Position numbers and translations under genes: made by a program
Notes under the pieces: generated by a model
Databases searched by the model: none
What the model was told of the DNA's origin: nothing
The model's input: only the letters and a program-made list of their open reading frames with translations
Part shown: piece after piece, positions 27,313 through 37,706 of the stretch
Position numbering within the stretch: the first letter of the stretch is position 1
How the letters are laid out: every line of letters starts with the position of its first letter
Assembly (NCBI RefSeq): GCF_026107375.2
Contig: NZ_JAPCIA010000001.1
Span: 2,418,001-2,482,000 of the forward strand
Reading direction: 5' to 3'
From: Sphingomonas sp. BT-65
GTDB lineage: Bacteria > Pseudomonadota > Alphaproteobacteria > Sphingomonadales > Sphingomonadaceae
DNA: 64,000 nucleotides

Positions 27313-27747
27313 TCACTCCGTGATGCGGGCGAGGCCGTCGAGGATCATCGTCCAGCCGCGGCGCGTCTGGTCCTCATAGGCCGCCCATTGCGGATCCATT
27401 TCGTGGGTGAGCGTCAGCGTGCACCCGCTTGGGGTGGGCACGATTGCGATGCTGACGCGAGTCCATTCGCCTTCCTCGGCCGGATCGGCGGCGAACAGGA
27501 AGACGAGGCGGGTGGGGCGGTCGATCACCTCGAACTGCAGGCGATGGCCGGCATCGCCGCCGGGCCGCCGCTCGACGATCAGCGCGCGGCCGCCGACGCG
27601 GGCGTCGATCTCCACCGTCTGCATCTCGCCATCGGAGGTGGCGAAAAGGAAGCGGCGCGCCTGCGCGGGATCGAGCCAGGCATCGAACACGCGTTCCGGC
27701 GACGCGGCGAAGTCGCGGCGGATGGTGAGGATGACCGGCTCGCTCAT
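27313..27747 (-). CDS. SRPBCC (AHSA1-like) protein 2
   Basis: A 144-residue AHSA1-type START-fold protein beginning TIRRDFAASPERVFDAWLDP and ending GWTMILDGLARI, both family signatures. Like its neighbour it probably binds a small hydrophobic ligand. Its ATG overlaps the VOC gene stop (ATGA). Two different SRPBCC genes side by side suggest different ligands or a hetero-pair; the sequences are clearly divergent, so this is not a recent duplication. Confidence 0.87.
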   Translation of the reverse strand: MSEPVILTIRRDFAASPERVFDAWLDPAQARRFLFATSDGEMQTVEIDARVGGRALIVERRPGGDAGHRLQFEVIDRPTRLVFLFAADPAEEGEWTRVSIAIVPTPSGCTLTLTHEMDPQWAAYEDQTRRGWTMILDGLARITE

Positions 27748-28139
27748 TTGAGGTTGAGCTGCCACGAGATGCCGAACCGGTCGCTGACCCAGGCGAAGCG
27801 CGTGCTCCAGCCATAATTGTCGGGCGGCATCAGCACGCCGCCATCTTCGGACAGCGTGGCGAACAACCGCTCGAACTCGGCTTGGTCGGCGCACTCGACG
27901 AAGAAGGACCAGGAGGGGGTGAAGTCGAAGCCGTGGGTGACGAAGCTGTCGTGCACCATCACGCTCTGGCCGGCGATGGTCGCATAACCACGCAGCACGG
28001 TGCCCTCGGGGCCGGGGCCGTCGGGTCCGAACTTCTCGAGCGAATCGATGCGGCTGTCGGGTACGTGCTCGGCGTAGAAGGCGAGCGCGGCTTCCGCCTT
28101 GCTGCCCTGGAACATCAGGAACGGGGTCGCTTTGGCCAT
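27744..28139 (-). CDS. VOC family protein (PhnB-like)
   Basis: A 131-residue protein of the vicinal oxygen chelate superfamily, PhnB-like branch (MAKATPFLMFQGSKAEAALAF, then SWSFFVECADQAEFERLF and FAWVSDRFGISWQLNL). PhnB-like proteins are often annotated as glyoxalase or 3-demethylubiquinone methyltransferase-like without evidence, and the metal ligands are not clear. It lies 3 bp downstream of DUF1428 and overlaps SRPBCC 2 by 4 bp. Confidence 0.87.
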   Translation of the reverse strand: MAKATPFLMFQGSKAEAALAFYAEHVPDSRIDSLEKFGPDGPGPEGTVLRGYATIAGQSVMVHDSFVTHGFDFTPSWSFFVECADQAEFERLFATLSEDGGVLMPPDNYGWSTRFAWVSDRFGISWQLNLK

Positions 28140-28142
28140 GGC

Positions 28143-28508
28143 TCAGGCTCCCTTCTCATCGACCAGCGGCACGAATCCGCCATAGATCATGCGTTTGGGG
28201 TCCATGAGGTTCATCTCCTCGGGCACCTGCTCCATCCGCGGATCGGCAGCGACGGCCTCGTTGCCCTTGTCGCGCGCTTCCTTCGACGGCCATTCGATGA
28301 AGGAGAAGATCACAGTCTCGTCTTCCTTGGCCTGCACCGCGCGATAGAAATCGGTGACCTCGCCCTTGGGCACGTCGTCGCCCCAATTCTCGATCACGCG
28401 CAGCGCGCCATGGTCGGCGAAGATCTTCGCGACACGTTCCGCCATTGCGCGGAAGCGTTCGCGGTTCGCGGTGGGCACCGCCAGCACGAAGCCGTCGATA
28501 TAGGTCAT
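28143..28508 (-). CDS. DUF1428 protein
   Basis: A 121-residue protein of the DUF1428 family (YbaA-like; MTYIDGFVLAVPTANRERF, then FSFIEWPSKEARDKGNE and PKRMIYGGFVPL). It has a dimeric alpha-beta barrel fold related to antibiotic-biosynthesis monooxygenases; the function is not known. The ATG at 28508 follows AAAGGAGAGACGCA, a strong ribosome-binding site, and overlaps the arsR stop codon (ATGA). An upstream in-frame start lies inside arsR and is not supported. Confidence 0.9.
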   Translation of the reverse strand: MTYIDGFVLAVPTANRERFRAMAERVAKIFADHGALRVIENWGDDVPKGEVTDFYRAVQAKEDETVIFSFIEWPSKEARDKGNEAVAADPRMEQVPEEMNLMDPKRMIYGGFVPLVDEKGA

Positions 28509-28837
28509 TGCGTCTCTCCTTTGGGGGCTTCGCGAATGAGCGCCTCGAGCGCGTCGAGGCGGATGTTCCAGAAGCGCTCCCATTGGCGCAGCCACTGGTT
28601 GGCCTCGGCGAGCGGTTCGGCCTGGAGGCGACAGAGCTGGGTGCGGCCGGCCTTGCGGCGAGTGATCAGGCCGGCGCGTTCGAGCACCTGGACGTGCTTG
28701 GACGCCCCGGCGAAGCTCATCGCATAGGGCTGGGCGAGTTCGCCGATCGACTTCTCGCCGAGCGCTAGGCTGGCGAGCATGCCGCGGCGCGTGGGATCGG
28801 CGAGCGCGTGGAAGGTGGCGTCGAGTCGTTCAACCAT
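28505..28837 (-). CDS. ArsR family transcriptional repressor
   Basis: A 110-residue winged-helix repressor: ATFHALADPTRRGMLASL, then the recognition helix region MSFAGASKHVQVLERAGLI and a wing (RRKAGRTQLCRL). The two-Cys metal site of classic ArsR is absent, so the signal is not necessarily a metal. It belongs to the group commonly placed with SRPBCC (AHSA1) genes and leads the operon DUF1428-VOC-SRPBCC-SRPBCC-DUF1801. Matching operators surround its promoter and cover its start codon, so it is probably autoregulated. No Shine-Dalgarno is visible; the mRNA may be leaderless. Confidence 0.93.
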   Translation of the reverse strand: MVERLDATFHALADPTRRGMLASLALGEKSIGELAQPYAMSFAGASKHVQVLERAGLITRRKAGRTQLCRLQAEPLAEANQWLRQWERFWNIRLDALEALIREAPKGETQ

Positions 28838-28884
28838 TTGGTTGAGTTAGGACTCGCCGTGCTAATTGTCAACCGAACGGTTTA
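28830..28884 (-). promoter_or_regulatory. arsR promoter with two operator-like palindromes
   Basis: On the minus strand a -35 TTGACA (28872-28867) and a -10 TAACTC (28849-28844) are separated by 17 bp. Two palindromes of the form TCAACC-N4-GGTTGA occur: 28830-28845 (perfect, covering the ATG) and 28869-28884 (one mismatch, overlapping the -35 and the stop codon of the MBL gene). Their centres are 39 bp apart. The spacing places transcription start at about the A of the arsR ATG. Confidence 0.7.
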
Positions 28885-29553
28885 ACTTTTCGCGAGCACC
28901 GAATCGGCGACGAAGGGGTTGGTGCGGCGTTCCTGCGCGAAGGTGCTGGGCTGGCCGTGACCGGGGACGAACACCGTGTCGCCGCCGAGCGGCCAGAGCT
29001 TGCCGGTGATCGCGTCGAGCAAATCCTGATGATTGCCCATCGGGAAGTCGGTGCGGCCGATCGAGCCCTGGAACAGCACGTCGCCGACGATCGCAAGCTT
29101 CGACGGCGGGTGGTGGAACACGACATGCCCCGGCGTGTGGCCGGGGCAGTGATAGACATCGAGTATGAGGTTGCCGACGGTCACCGTGTCACCGTCCACC
29201 AGCCAGCGGTCGGGCTCGAAGATGCGACCATCGATGCCGTAGTTGCGGCCGTCGTCCTCGAGGCGGCTGATCCAGAAGCGGTCGGCCTCGTGCGGACCCT
29301 CGATGGGGACGCCGAGTTCCTTCGCCAGCGTGCCGGCCTGGCCGCAATGGTCGATATGGCCGTGGGTGATCAGCAATTTCTCGATTCTGACGCCATGCTG
29401 CTGTGCCGCCGCCTTGAGCCGGTCGAGATCGCCGCCGGGATCGGTGAAAGCGCCACGCATCGTCTGCGTGCACCAGAGCAGCGTGCTGTTCTGCTGGAGC
29501 GGCGTCACCGGCACGATCGCGGCGCGCAGCGGGGGATTGGGAGCATTGTTCAT
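28882..29553 (-). CDS. MBL-fold metallo-hydrolase (glyoxalase II-like)
   Basis: A 223-residue metallo-beta-lactamase fold hydrolase. The metal motif THGHIDHCG (HxHxDH) is intact, followed by YHCPGHTPGHVVF and IVGDVLFQGSIGRTDFPMGN. The latter is typical of the YcbL/glyoxalase II-like branch, so hydrolysis of thioesters such as S-lactoylglutathione is plausible but not proven. It ends 45 bp before the arsR start codon and is transcribed in the same direction, so its terminator region overlaps the arsR promoter. Confidence 0.9.
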   Translation of the reverse strand: MNNAPNPPLRAAIVPVTPLQQNSTLLWCTQTMRGAFTDPGGDLDRLKAAAQQHGVRIEKLLITHGHIDHCGQAGTLAKELGVPIEGPHEADRFWISRLEDDGRNYGIDGRIFEPDRWLVDGDTVTVGNLILDVYHCPGHTPGHVVFHHPPSKLAIVGDVLFQGSIGRTDFPMGNHQDLLDAITGKLWPLGGDTVFVPGHGQPSTFAQERRTNPFVADSVLAKS

Positions 29554-29632
29554 CGGCTGCGGAGATAGGCGGCCGGGAAACGAGCGGCAACAGAGGGTTG
29601 CAGGGCGGCGCGCGCGGTTGCATGCGGGCGCA

Positions 29633-32643
<3,011 letters not shown>

Positions 32644-32782
32644 GTTCAGGCGCCGCTGGTGCCGCAACCTGAACAACTAATTACGCTACGGCCAGCGGTT
32701 GTTCATCTGAAACAAGTAGAACTTCTCTTGGATTCGCGGGCGGCGATCCCATCTCCGCCTCCACCAAGACAAGGATCTCAAC

Positions 32783-32899
32783 ATGCGTGCGATGCTCAAG
32801 TCGCAGTTCCTGCGGCGTTTCCTGGCCGGCTTCTCGCTTGGCGCGATCGCAATGGTCGCGTTCAACATCGAGCAGGTCGCCGCCAGCTCGTTCTTCTGA
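32783..32899 (+). CDS. 38-residue hydrophobic peptide before msrA
   Basis: This small frame encodes 38 residues: a basic N-terminus (MRAMLKSQFLRRF) followed by a hydrophobic segment (LAGFSLGAIAMVAF) and a short tail. AAGGA with 7-nt spacing precedes the ATG, and its TGA overlaps the msrA ATG (TGATG). It may be a single-span membrane peptide or a leader coupling translation to msrA. I do not recognise a family. Confidence 0.65.
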   Translation: MRAMLKSQFLRRFLAGFSLGAIAMVAFNIEQVAASSFF

Positions 32900-33573
32900 T
32901 GCGCGCCGCCGCGCTCGGCATCGCGGGCCTCGCGAGCCTCGGCTTCATGTCCGTGGCCGGTCTCGTGCCGCCTTTGACCGCTGCGGCGGCCGAGAAGGCG
33001 GTTGCGATTCCCGCTTCCACCACCGATGTCGCGCCCGCGCCCGGCGATCAGGTCGCGGTGCTCGCGGGCGGCTGCTTCTGGGGCATGGAGGCGGTATTCG
33101 AGCAGGTGAAGGGCGTGCGCGCCGTCACCAGCGGCTATGCCGGCGGGGCGAAAACGACTGCCACCTACAGCCAGGTATCCACCGAACGCACCGGCCATGC
33201 CGAGGCGATCCGCATCGTCTATGACCCGCGCCAGGTGAGCTATGCGACGCTGCTGCGCATCTATTTTTCGGTGGCGCACGATCCCACGCAGCTCAACCGG
33301 CAGGGTCCGGACACCGGCCCGAGCTACCGTTCGGCGATCTTTCCGCAGAATCCGGGCCAGGCGCGGGTCGCGCGCGCCTATATCGAACAGCTCGGCAAGG
33401 CGGGTGCCTATGCCAAGCCGATCGTGACCAAGATCGAGCAGGGCCAGTTCCACCTCGCCGAGGCCGAGCATCAGGACTTTGCGCGGCGCAATCCCAACCA
33501 CCCCTATATCGTGCGCTGGGACAAGCCCAAGGTCGCGGCGTTCCGCGCATCCTTCCCCTCGCTCGCACGCTGA
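32899..33573 (+). CDS. msrA: Periplasmic peptide-methionine (S)-S-oxide reductase
   Basis: A 224-residue MsrA that repairs methionine-S-sulfoxide, with a signal peptide (MRAAALGIAGLASLGF...TAAAA), so it should act in the periplasm. The catalytic motif AGGCFWGMEAVFEQV is intact, followed by SGYAGG and HDPTQLNRQGPDTGPSYRSAIF. It has only the one catalytic Cys: the usual resolving Cys is absent, so an outside thiol or thioredoxin-like partner must recycle it. The start overlaps the preceding small peptide. Confidence 0.93.
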   Translation: MRAAALGIAGLASLGFMSVAGLVPPLTAAAAEKAVAIPASTTDVAPAPGDQVAVLAGGCFWGMEAVFEQVKGVRAVTSGYAGGAKTTATYSQVSTERTGHAEAIRIVYDPRQVSYATLLRIYFSVAHDPTQLNRQGPDTGPSYRSAIFPQNPGQARVARAYIEQLGKAGAYAKPIVTKIEQGQFHLAEAEHQDFARRNPNHPYIVRWDKPKVAAFRASFPSLAR

Positions 33574-33685
33574 ACACGGCCAGCCGGGCATCGCGCACGA
33601 CCGGCCGCCGACTCCCCGGCACGCCGTTCAGCCACGCGTCGGCAAGGCTTCCGCACAATCGGCCTGCTTCGAAAGGAGGCAGGTC

Positions 33686-33961
33686 ATGCGTATTTCCCAT
33701 GCCGTGATTCCCGCCGCGCTCGTTGCCGCGGCCCTCGCGCCAGCGGCACTGGCGCAATCGTCCAACACCAGCTCGAACAGCTCGTCCAATAACGGCGTGG
33801 TGCGCGAGCGAATCGTCGACAGCTATTGCGACCGCGGCGGTTGCGAGCGTTCCGTCGTGCGCCGCACCTATCGCGACGACGGACGCGACCGCCGCTGGCG
33901 CGCCGCGCGCGAGGGGCGCTACGAATCCCGGCGCTGGCGTGACGATGACGACGACGATTGA
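33686..33961 (+). CDS. Small secreted protein with acidic tail
   Basis: A 91-residue protein with a clear signal peptide (MRISHAVIPAALVAAALAPAALA-Q). The mature part starts Ser/Asn-rich (SSNTSSNSSSNN), has two Cys in DSYCDRGGCERS, then a very basic Arg/Asp stretch and ends in six Asp. AAAGGAGGCAGGTC gives a near-perfect ribosome-binding site. I do not recognise the family; the charge and the Cys pair suggest an envelope or cell-surface protein. It is not clearly in an operon with msrA, which lies 112 bp upstream. Confidence 0.85.
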   Translation: MRISHAVIPAALVAAALAPAALAQSSNTSSNSSSNNGVVRERIVDSYCDRGGCERSVVRRTYRDDGRDRRWRAAREGRYESRRWRDDDDDD

Positions 33962-33965
33962 GGCG

Positions 33966-34388
33966 TCAGACGATCCCCAGCTCGGCGAGCTTTCCCGCCA
34001 GCTCGGGCGGAAGTGACGCCGTGTCGCCGGTGCCGAGATCGGCCGGCGCGTCCTTGCCCTCGAGATAGCGCCAGCCCTGGTGCGCCCGCTTGGGGCGCGG
34101 CTGCACCAGGATCAGCTCGGGCGCGAGGTGGATCGCAACCCGTCCGCCCTCGGCTTCACCGAACTTCAGGATCGGCGAGCGCCCGACGAGCTGGTGCTTG
34201 ATGATCCAGAACAGCGAGCCGTCATCGCCGGTTTCGGGAGCGATCTCCGCGTGGCGCTTGGGCAGATAGCGCGTCGTCAGGAACGCGGTCGGGCCGTGCG
34301 CAGCGCGCAGCGCGAGCCGCTCGCGCAGATAATCGATGCTGTCGCAGCCATAGGCGACCTTGGTAAGATGAAGCGGCACGCTTCCCAT
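33966..34388 (-). CDS. DUF1489 family protein
   Basis: A 140-residue soluble protein with the family's LHLTKVAYGCDSIDYLRERL, RYLPKRHAEI and SLFWIIKHQLVGRSPIL segments. The role is unknown; the family is largely confined to alphaproteobacteria. The ATG at 34388 gives the conserved length; a longer frame starts in the mgtE end region. It follows mgtE by 22 bp and converges with the small secreted protein gene, leaving 4 bp between stops. Confidence 0.88.
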   Translation of the reverse strand: MGSVPLHLTKVAYGCDSIDYLRERLALRAAHGPTAFLTTRYLPKRHAEIAPETGDDGSLFWIIKHQLVGRSPILKFGEAEGGRVAIHLAPELILVQPRPKRAHQGWRYLEGKDAPADLGTGDTASLPPELAGKLAELGIV

Positions 34389-34410
34389 CTGGGCGCAAGC
34401 CGCGCGCGGT

Positions 34411-35799
34411 TCAACCGGCAAGCCCGCTCGCGCTGGCGAGGCCGAGGAAGACGAGGAAGCCCATCGAGTCGGTGATCATCGTCACGAACACTGATGATGC
34501 GACCGCGGGATCGGCGCGCAGGCGCTGCAGCGTCAGCGGCACGAGCACGCCCGCACAGCCGGCGAGGACGATGTTGGCGAGCATCGCGGTGGCGATCACG
34601 CCGCCGAGCGCCGCGTTCTGGAAGACCAGGCCGACGCCGCTCCCCAGCACCGCGGCGATGGTGAGGCCGTTGAGCAACGCGACCTGGATCTCGCGCCGGA
34701 TCGCGCGCCAGGTGTTGGACTGGGTGAGCTGGTTGGTCGCGAGCGCGCGCACCGTCACCGCCATCGTCTGGGTCCCGGCATTGCCGCCGACGCCGGCGAC
34801 GATCGGCATCAGCGCGGCGAGTGTCACCATCTTGGCGATCGTCCCCTCGAACAGCCCGATGATCGTCGCCGCGACCATCGCCGTGCCAAGATTGGCGATC
34901 AGCCAGCGCACGCGCACCTTGTACGAATCGACCACGGGCTCGTTGATGTCGCCTTCGCCCGCACCCGACAGCAGCAGCGCGTCCTCGCCCGCTTCCTCGG
35001 AGATGATGTGGACGACGTCGTCGACGGTGATCATGCCGACGAGGCGGCCATTGTCATCGACCACCGCGGCCGAGATCAGCGCGTATTTCTGGAAGATCAG
35101 CGCGACCTCTTCCTGGTCCATCGCCACCGGGATCAGCGTCTGCTCGCGCTTCATGACGTCACCCATCGCCACCGCGCGCGGGGTACGCAGGATCCAGGAG
35201 AGCGCGCAGGTGCCGACCGGCTTGTGCGCGGGATCGACGACGAAAATCTCCCAGAAATCGGTCGCCAGCTCCTCCTCGCCGCGCAGGTAATCGAGCACGT
35301 CGCCGACGCTCCAATGCTCGGGCACCGCGATCAGCTCGCGCTGCATCAGGCGGCCGGCGGATTCCTCGGGATAGGAGAGCGCTTCCTCGATCGCGGCGCG
35401 ATCATCGGGGTCGAGAGCACGCAGCACCGCGCGCTGGTCCTCTTCCTCCATGTCCTCGATGATCGCGACGGCGTCGTCGGTATCGAGCTCGGCGGCGATG
35501 TCGGCGACCTCGTGCGGGTCGAGCGCGTCGATCAGCTCGTCGCGCACCCAATCGTTCATCTCGGCGAGCACGTCGCCGTCGATCAGGCCGGAGATGGCGG
35601 CGGCGAGCGCGTGGCGCTGGTCGGCCGGGGTCAGCTCGACGAGATCGGCGATGTCGGCAGGGTGGAGCGGCTCGACCTTCTCGCGCGCGGCCTCGACCTC
35701 GCCGCTGTCGACCAGGTCGAGTACGGTGCGGACGAATTCCGGGCTCAGATGATCGTGCGAGTCGCGCGCGGTTTCGGTGGTGTCGGTCTCGTCGGTCAT
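34411..35799 (-). CDS. mgtE: Magnesium transporter MgtE
   Basis: A 462-residue Mg2+ channel. It has an N-terminal acidic superhelical domain (residues about 15-140, LHPADIADLVEL and ALDPDDRAAIEEAL), two CBS domains (about 150-270) and five C-terminal membrane spans from ANLGTAMVAATIIGLFEG, including the pore segment GVGGNAGTQ and GCAGVLVPLTL. The cytosolic domains sense Mg2+ and gate the pore. It is transcribed away from the cyclophilin gene across a 166-bp gap in which I saw no riboswitch. Confidence 0.95.
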   Translation of the reverse strand: MTDETDTTETARDSHDHLSPEFVRTVLDLVDSGEVEAAREKVEPLHPADIADLVELTPADQRHALAAAISGLIDGDVLAEMNDWVRDELIDALDPHEVADIAAELDTDDAVAIIEDMEEEDQRAVLRALDPDDRAAIEEALSYPEESAGRLMQRELIAVPEHWSVGDVLDYLRGEEELATDFWEIFVVDPAHKPVGTCALSWILRTPRAVAMGDVMKREQTLIPVAMDQEEVALIFQKYALISAAVVDDNGRLVGMITVDDVVHIISEEAGEDALLLSGAGEGDINEPVVDSYKVRVRWLIANLGTAMVAATIIGLFEGTIAKMVTLAALMPIVAGVGGNAGTQTMAVTVRALATNQLTQSNTWRAIRREIQVALLNGLTIAAVLGSGVGLVFQNAALGGVIATAMLANIVLAGCAGVLVPLTLQRLRADPAVASSVFVTMITDSMGFLVFLGLASASGLAG

Positions 35800-35965
35800 C
35801 GAGCCTTCCCCTGTCCGGCGCCCCGCTTCCCTCTAACGCGCTCGAATCGCGCTGCCAATGCGGGCGGGTGCCGCTTTTTCAAACCTGCGTTACCCGATTT
35901 GCAACCGGGCGCACACATGCCTAGGTGGCGCGCGACATCGAATTGTTTTTGGAGTTGCAGTTCAA

Positions 35966-36424
35966 ATGGCCGACCTCCCCACCCGTCTCGTGATGACCCT
36001 CGACGCCGGCGACGTGCATATCAAGCTGCGTCCCGACCTCGCGCCCAAGCATGTCGAGCGGATCGCCAAGCTCGCCGACAGTGGTTTCTATGACGGCGTC
36101 GTGTTCCATCGCGTGATCGACGGGTTCATGGCGCAGGGCGGCGACCCCACCGGCACCGGCATGAGCGGATCGAAGGAGCCCAACCTTCCCGCCGAGTTCA
36201 GCCGCGAGCCGCATGTCCGCGGCGTGTGCTCGATGGCGCGCACCAACGATCCCAACAGCGCCAATTCGCAGTTCTTCATCTGCCTCGACGACGCGACCTT
36301 CCTCGACGGCCAGTACACCGTGTGGGGCGAGGTGATCGAGGGCATGGAGCATGTCGACGCGCTCCCCAAGGGCGAGCCGCCGCGCAACCCCGGCAAGATC
36401 GTCAAGGCGCGCAGCGAAGCCTGA
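35966..36424 (+). CDS. Peptidyl-prolyl cis-trans isomerase (cyclophilin type)
   Basis: A 152-residue cyclophilin without signal peptide, hence cytosolic (PpiB-like). Catalytic and binding residues are in GVVFHRVIDGFMAQGGDPTGTG and ANSQFFICLDDATFLDGQYTVWGEV. The ATG at 35966 is preceded by GGAGTTGCAGTTCAA. It is followed closely by lolA (42 bp), and the pair probably forms one transcript that ends at the 37.2-kb terminator. Confidence 0.94.
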   Translation: MADLPTRLVMTLDAGDVHIKLRPDLAPKHVERIAKLADSGFYDGVVFHRVIDGFMAQGGDPTGTGMSGSKEPNLPAEFSREPHVRGVCSMARTNDPNSANSQFFICLDDATFLDGQYTVWGEVIEGMEHVDALPKGEPPRNPGKIVKARSEA

Positions 36425-36466
36425 CGGTTCACGACGGGTTCAAGGCGGAACCGACAGGGGATGGAT

Positions 36467-37099
36467 ATGTTTGGCAAACCCATGACTATCCGTCCCTTGG
36501 CGGTTCTCGCCGCGGTCGCCCTTCCGCTCGTCCTGCCCGCCGCTGCCCAGCAGCCGGGCACGCTCGCGCAGGTGCAGCAGCATCTCCAGGCGGCGCAGAC
36601 CATGACCGCGGCGTTCGCGCAGACCGACCGCGCGGGCAAGACGCTCAATGGCACGCTCACGCTCAAGAAGCCCGGCAAGGTCCGCTTCCAGTATCAGAAG
36701 GGCGTGCCGCTGCTGATCGTCGGCGACGGCAACGCGCTGTGGTTCATCGACTATTCGGTGCGCCAGGTATCGCGCTGGCCGGTCAGGGATTCGCCGCTCG
36801 GCGTCCTGCTCGATCCCAGCCGCGACGTCTCGCGCTACGCCAAGGTTGTTCCGACCGGCAATCCGCAAGTGGTGAGCATCGAGGCGCACGATCCCAAGCG
36901 GCCCGAATTCGGGCGGCTGACGATGGTCTTCGCGCGCAATGCGTCGGCGCCCGGGGGGCTCATGCTCCAGGGCTGGGTGGCGCTCGATTCCCAGAACAAC
37001 CGCACGACGGTGCGCTTGTCGAACCAGCGCTTCAACGTGCCGGTGAGCGACGGAGCGTTCCGCTGGAACGATCCGCGGAGGAGCGGCGGCCGCCGCTGA
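36467..37099 (+). CDS. lolA: Outer-membrane lipoprotein carrier protein LolA
   Basis: A periplasmic chaperone that ferries lipoproteins from the LolCDE transporter to the outer membrane. It has 210 residues from the chosen start, a signal peptide (MTIRPLAVLAAVALPLVLPAAA-Q) and the half-barrel core with AAFAQTDRAGKTLNGTLTL, KPGKVRFQYQ and DGNALWFIDY. The ATG at 36467 has AGGGG with 6-nt spacing; ATG at 36461 (too close to it) and at 36482 are alternatives. An ABM-domain gene and xth follow after the terminator. Confidence 0.9.
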   Translation: MFGKPMTIRPLAVLAAVALPLVLPAAAQQPGTLAQVQQHLQAAQTMTAAFAQTDRAGKTLNGTLTLKKPGKVRFQYQKGVPLLIVGDGNALWFIDYSVRQVSRWPVRDSPLGVLLDPSRDVSRYAKVVPTGNPQVVSIEAHDPKRPEFGRLTMVFARNASAPGGLMLQGWVALDSQNNRTTVRLSNQRFNVPVSDGAFRWNDPRRSGGRR

Positions 37100-37237
37100 C
37101 ACGCGTATTCATCCTGGCGACAGCTTTCGGCCGCTAACACCGATCGTGCGGACGGGGCTTTCGGGATTTTTCCCCCTGTTGCCCGAGCTGGTCCTGTCCC
37201 GCCTGCGTGACGAACGCCAGGTCGGCCCTCGCTCCAT

Positions 37238-37260
37238 GCCCCCGGAGCGGGGGCCTTTCC
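37238..37260 (+). terminator. Intrinsic terminator downstream of lolA
   Basis: A 7-bp GC stem, GCCCCCG (37238-37244) with CGGGGGC (37248-37254) and a GAG loop, is followed by CTTTCC. It lies 138 bp after lolA. The long spacing leaves room for a small RNA (see findings). Confidence 0.8.
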
Positions 37261-37325
37261 GTTCGTGCCCCCGCCATTGTCCGCATTCTCCTGAGCTGTC
37301 ATGGATCCTTCCAGAGGAGATGCAG

Positions 37326-37652
37326 GTGATCGAACGGGTCTGGCGCGGTCGCGTTTCGGATGATCATGCCGAGGCCTATCGGGATTTCCTGCGCGACCGG
37401 TTCCTCCCCGCCGCCCATCGGATTCCAGGCTATCTCGGCGCGCGCGTATCACGCCGGCGCGTCGGTGACCGATGGGAGTTCATGACGATCACCCAGTTCG
37501 AGTCGCTGGATTCGATCCGCGCCTTTGCAGGGGATGATCTTGAACGCGCGCATGTGGCGCCCGAGGCGCGTGCGCTGTTGGCGGAGTGGGACGAGCTTGT
37601 CGCGCATTTCGAGCCGGTCTTCGAAGACCGGCCGGAGCGATCCTCGGATTGA
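37326..37652 (+). CDS. Antibiotic biosynthesis monooxygenase (ABM) domain protein
   Basis: A 108-residue protein with a dimeric ferredoxin-like ABM fold pattern (VIERVWRGRVSDDHAEAYRDFL, then RRRVGDRWEFMTITQFESLDSIRAFAG). The family ranges from quinol monooxygenases to heme-degrading enzymes; the exact role here is unknown. AGAGGAG sits 6 nt before the GTG at 37326 and abuts an ATG at 37320, so GTG is preferred. It is 54 bp upstream of xth. Confidence 0.83.
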   Translation: MIERVWRGRVSDDHAEAYRDFLRDRFLPAAHRIPGYLGARVSRRRVGDRWEFMTITQFESLDSIRAFAGDDLERAHVAPEARALLAEWDELVAHFEPVFEDRPERSSD

Positions 37653-37706
37653 ACGCGAACGCATAGCCACTGGTGCGCGCGCATCGCTGACTCTACATCG
37701 CGAGCG

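Noticed and set aside
35800..35965. A possible Mg2+ riboswitch upstream of mgtE.
   Set aside because: The leader lacks the conserved M-box core and only holds GC-rich sequence without clear structure.
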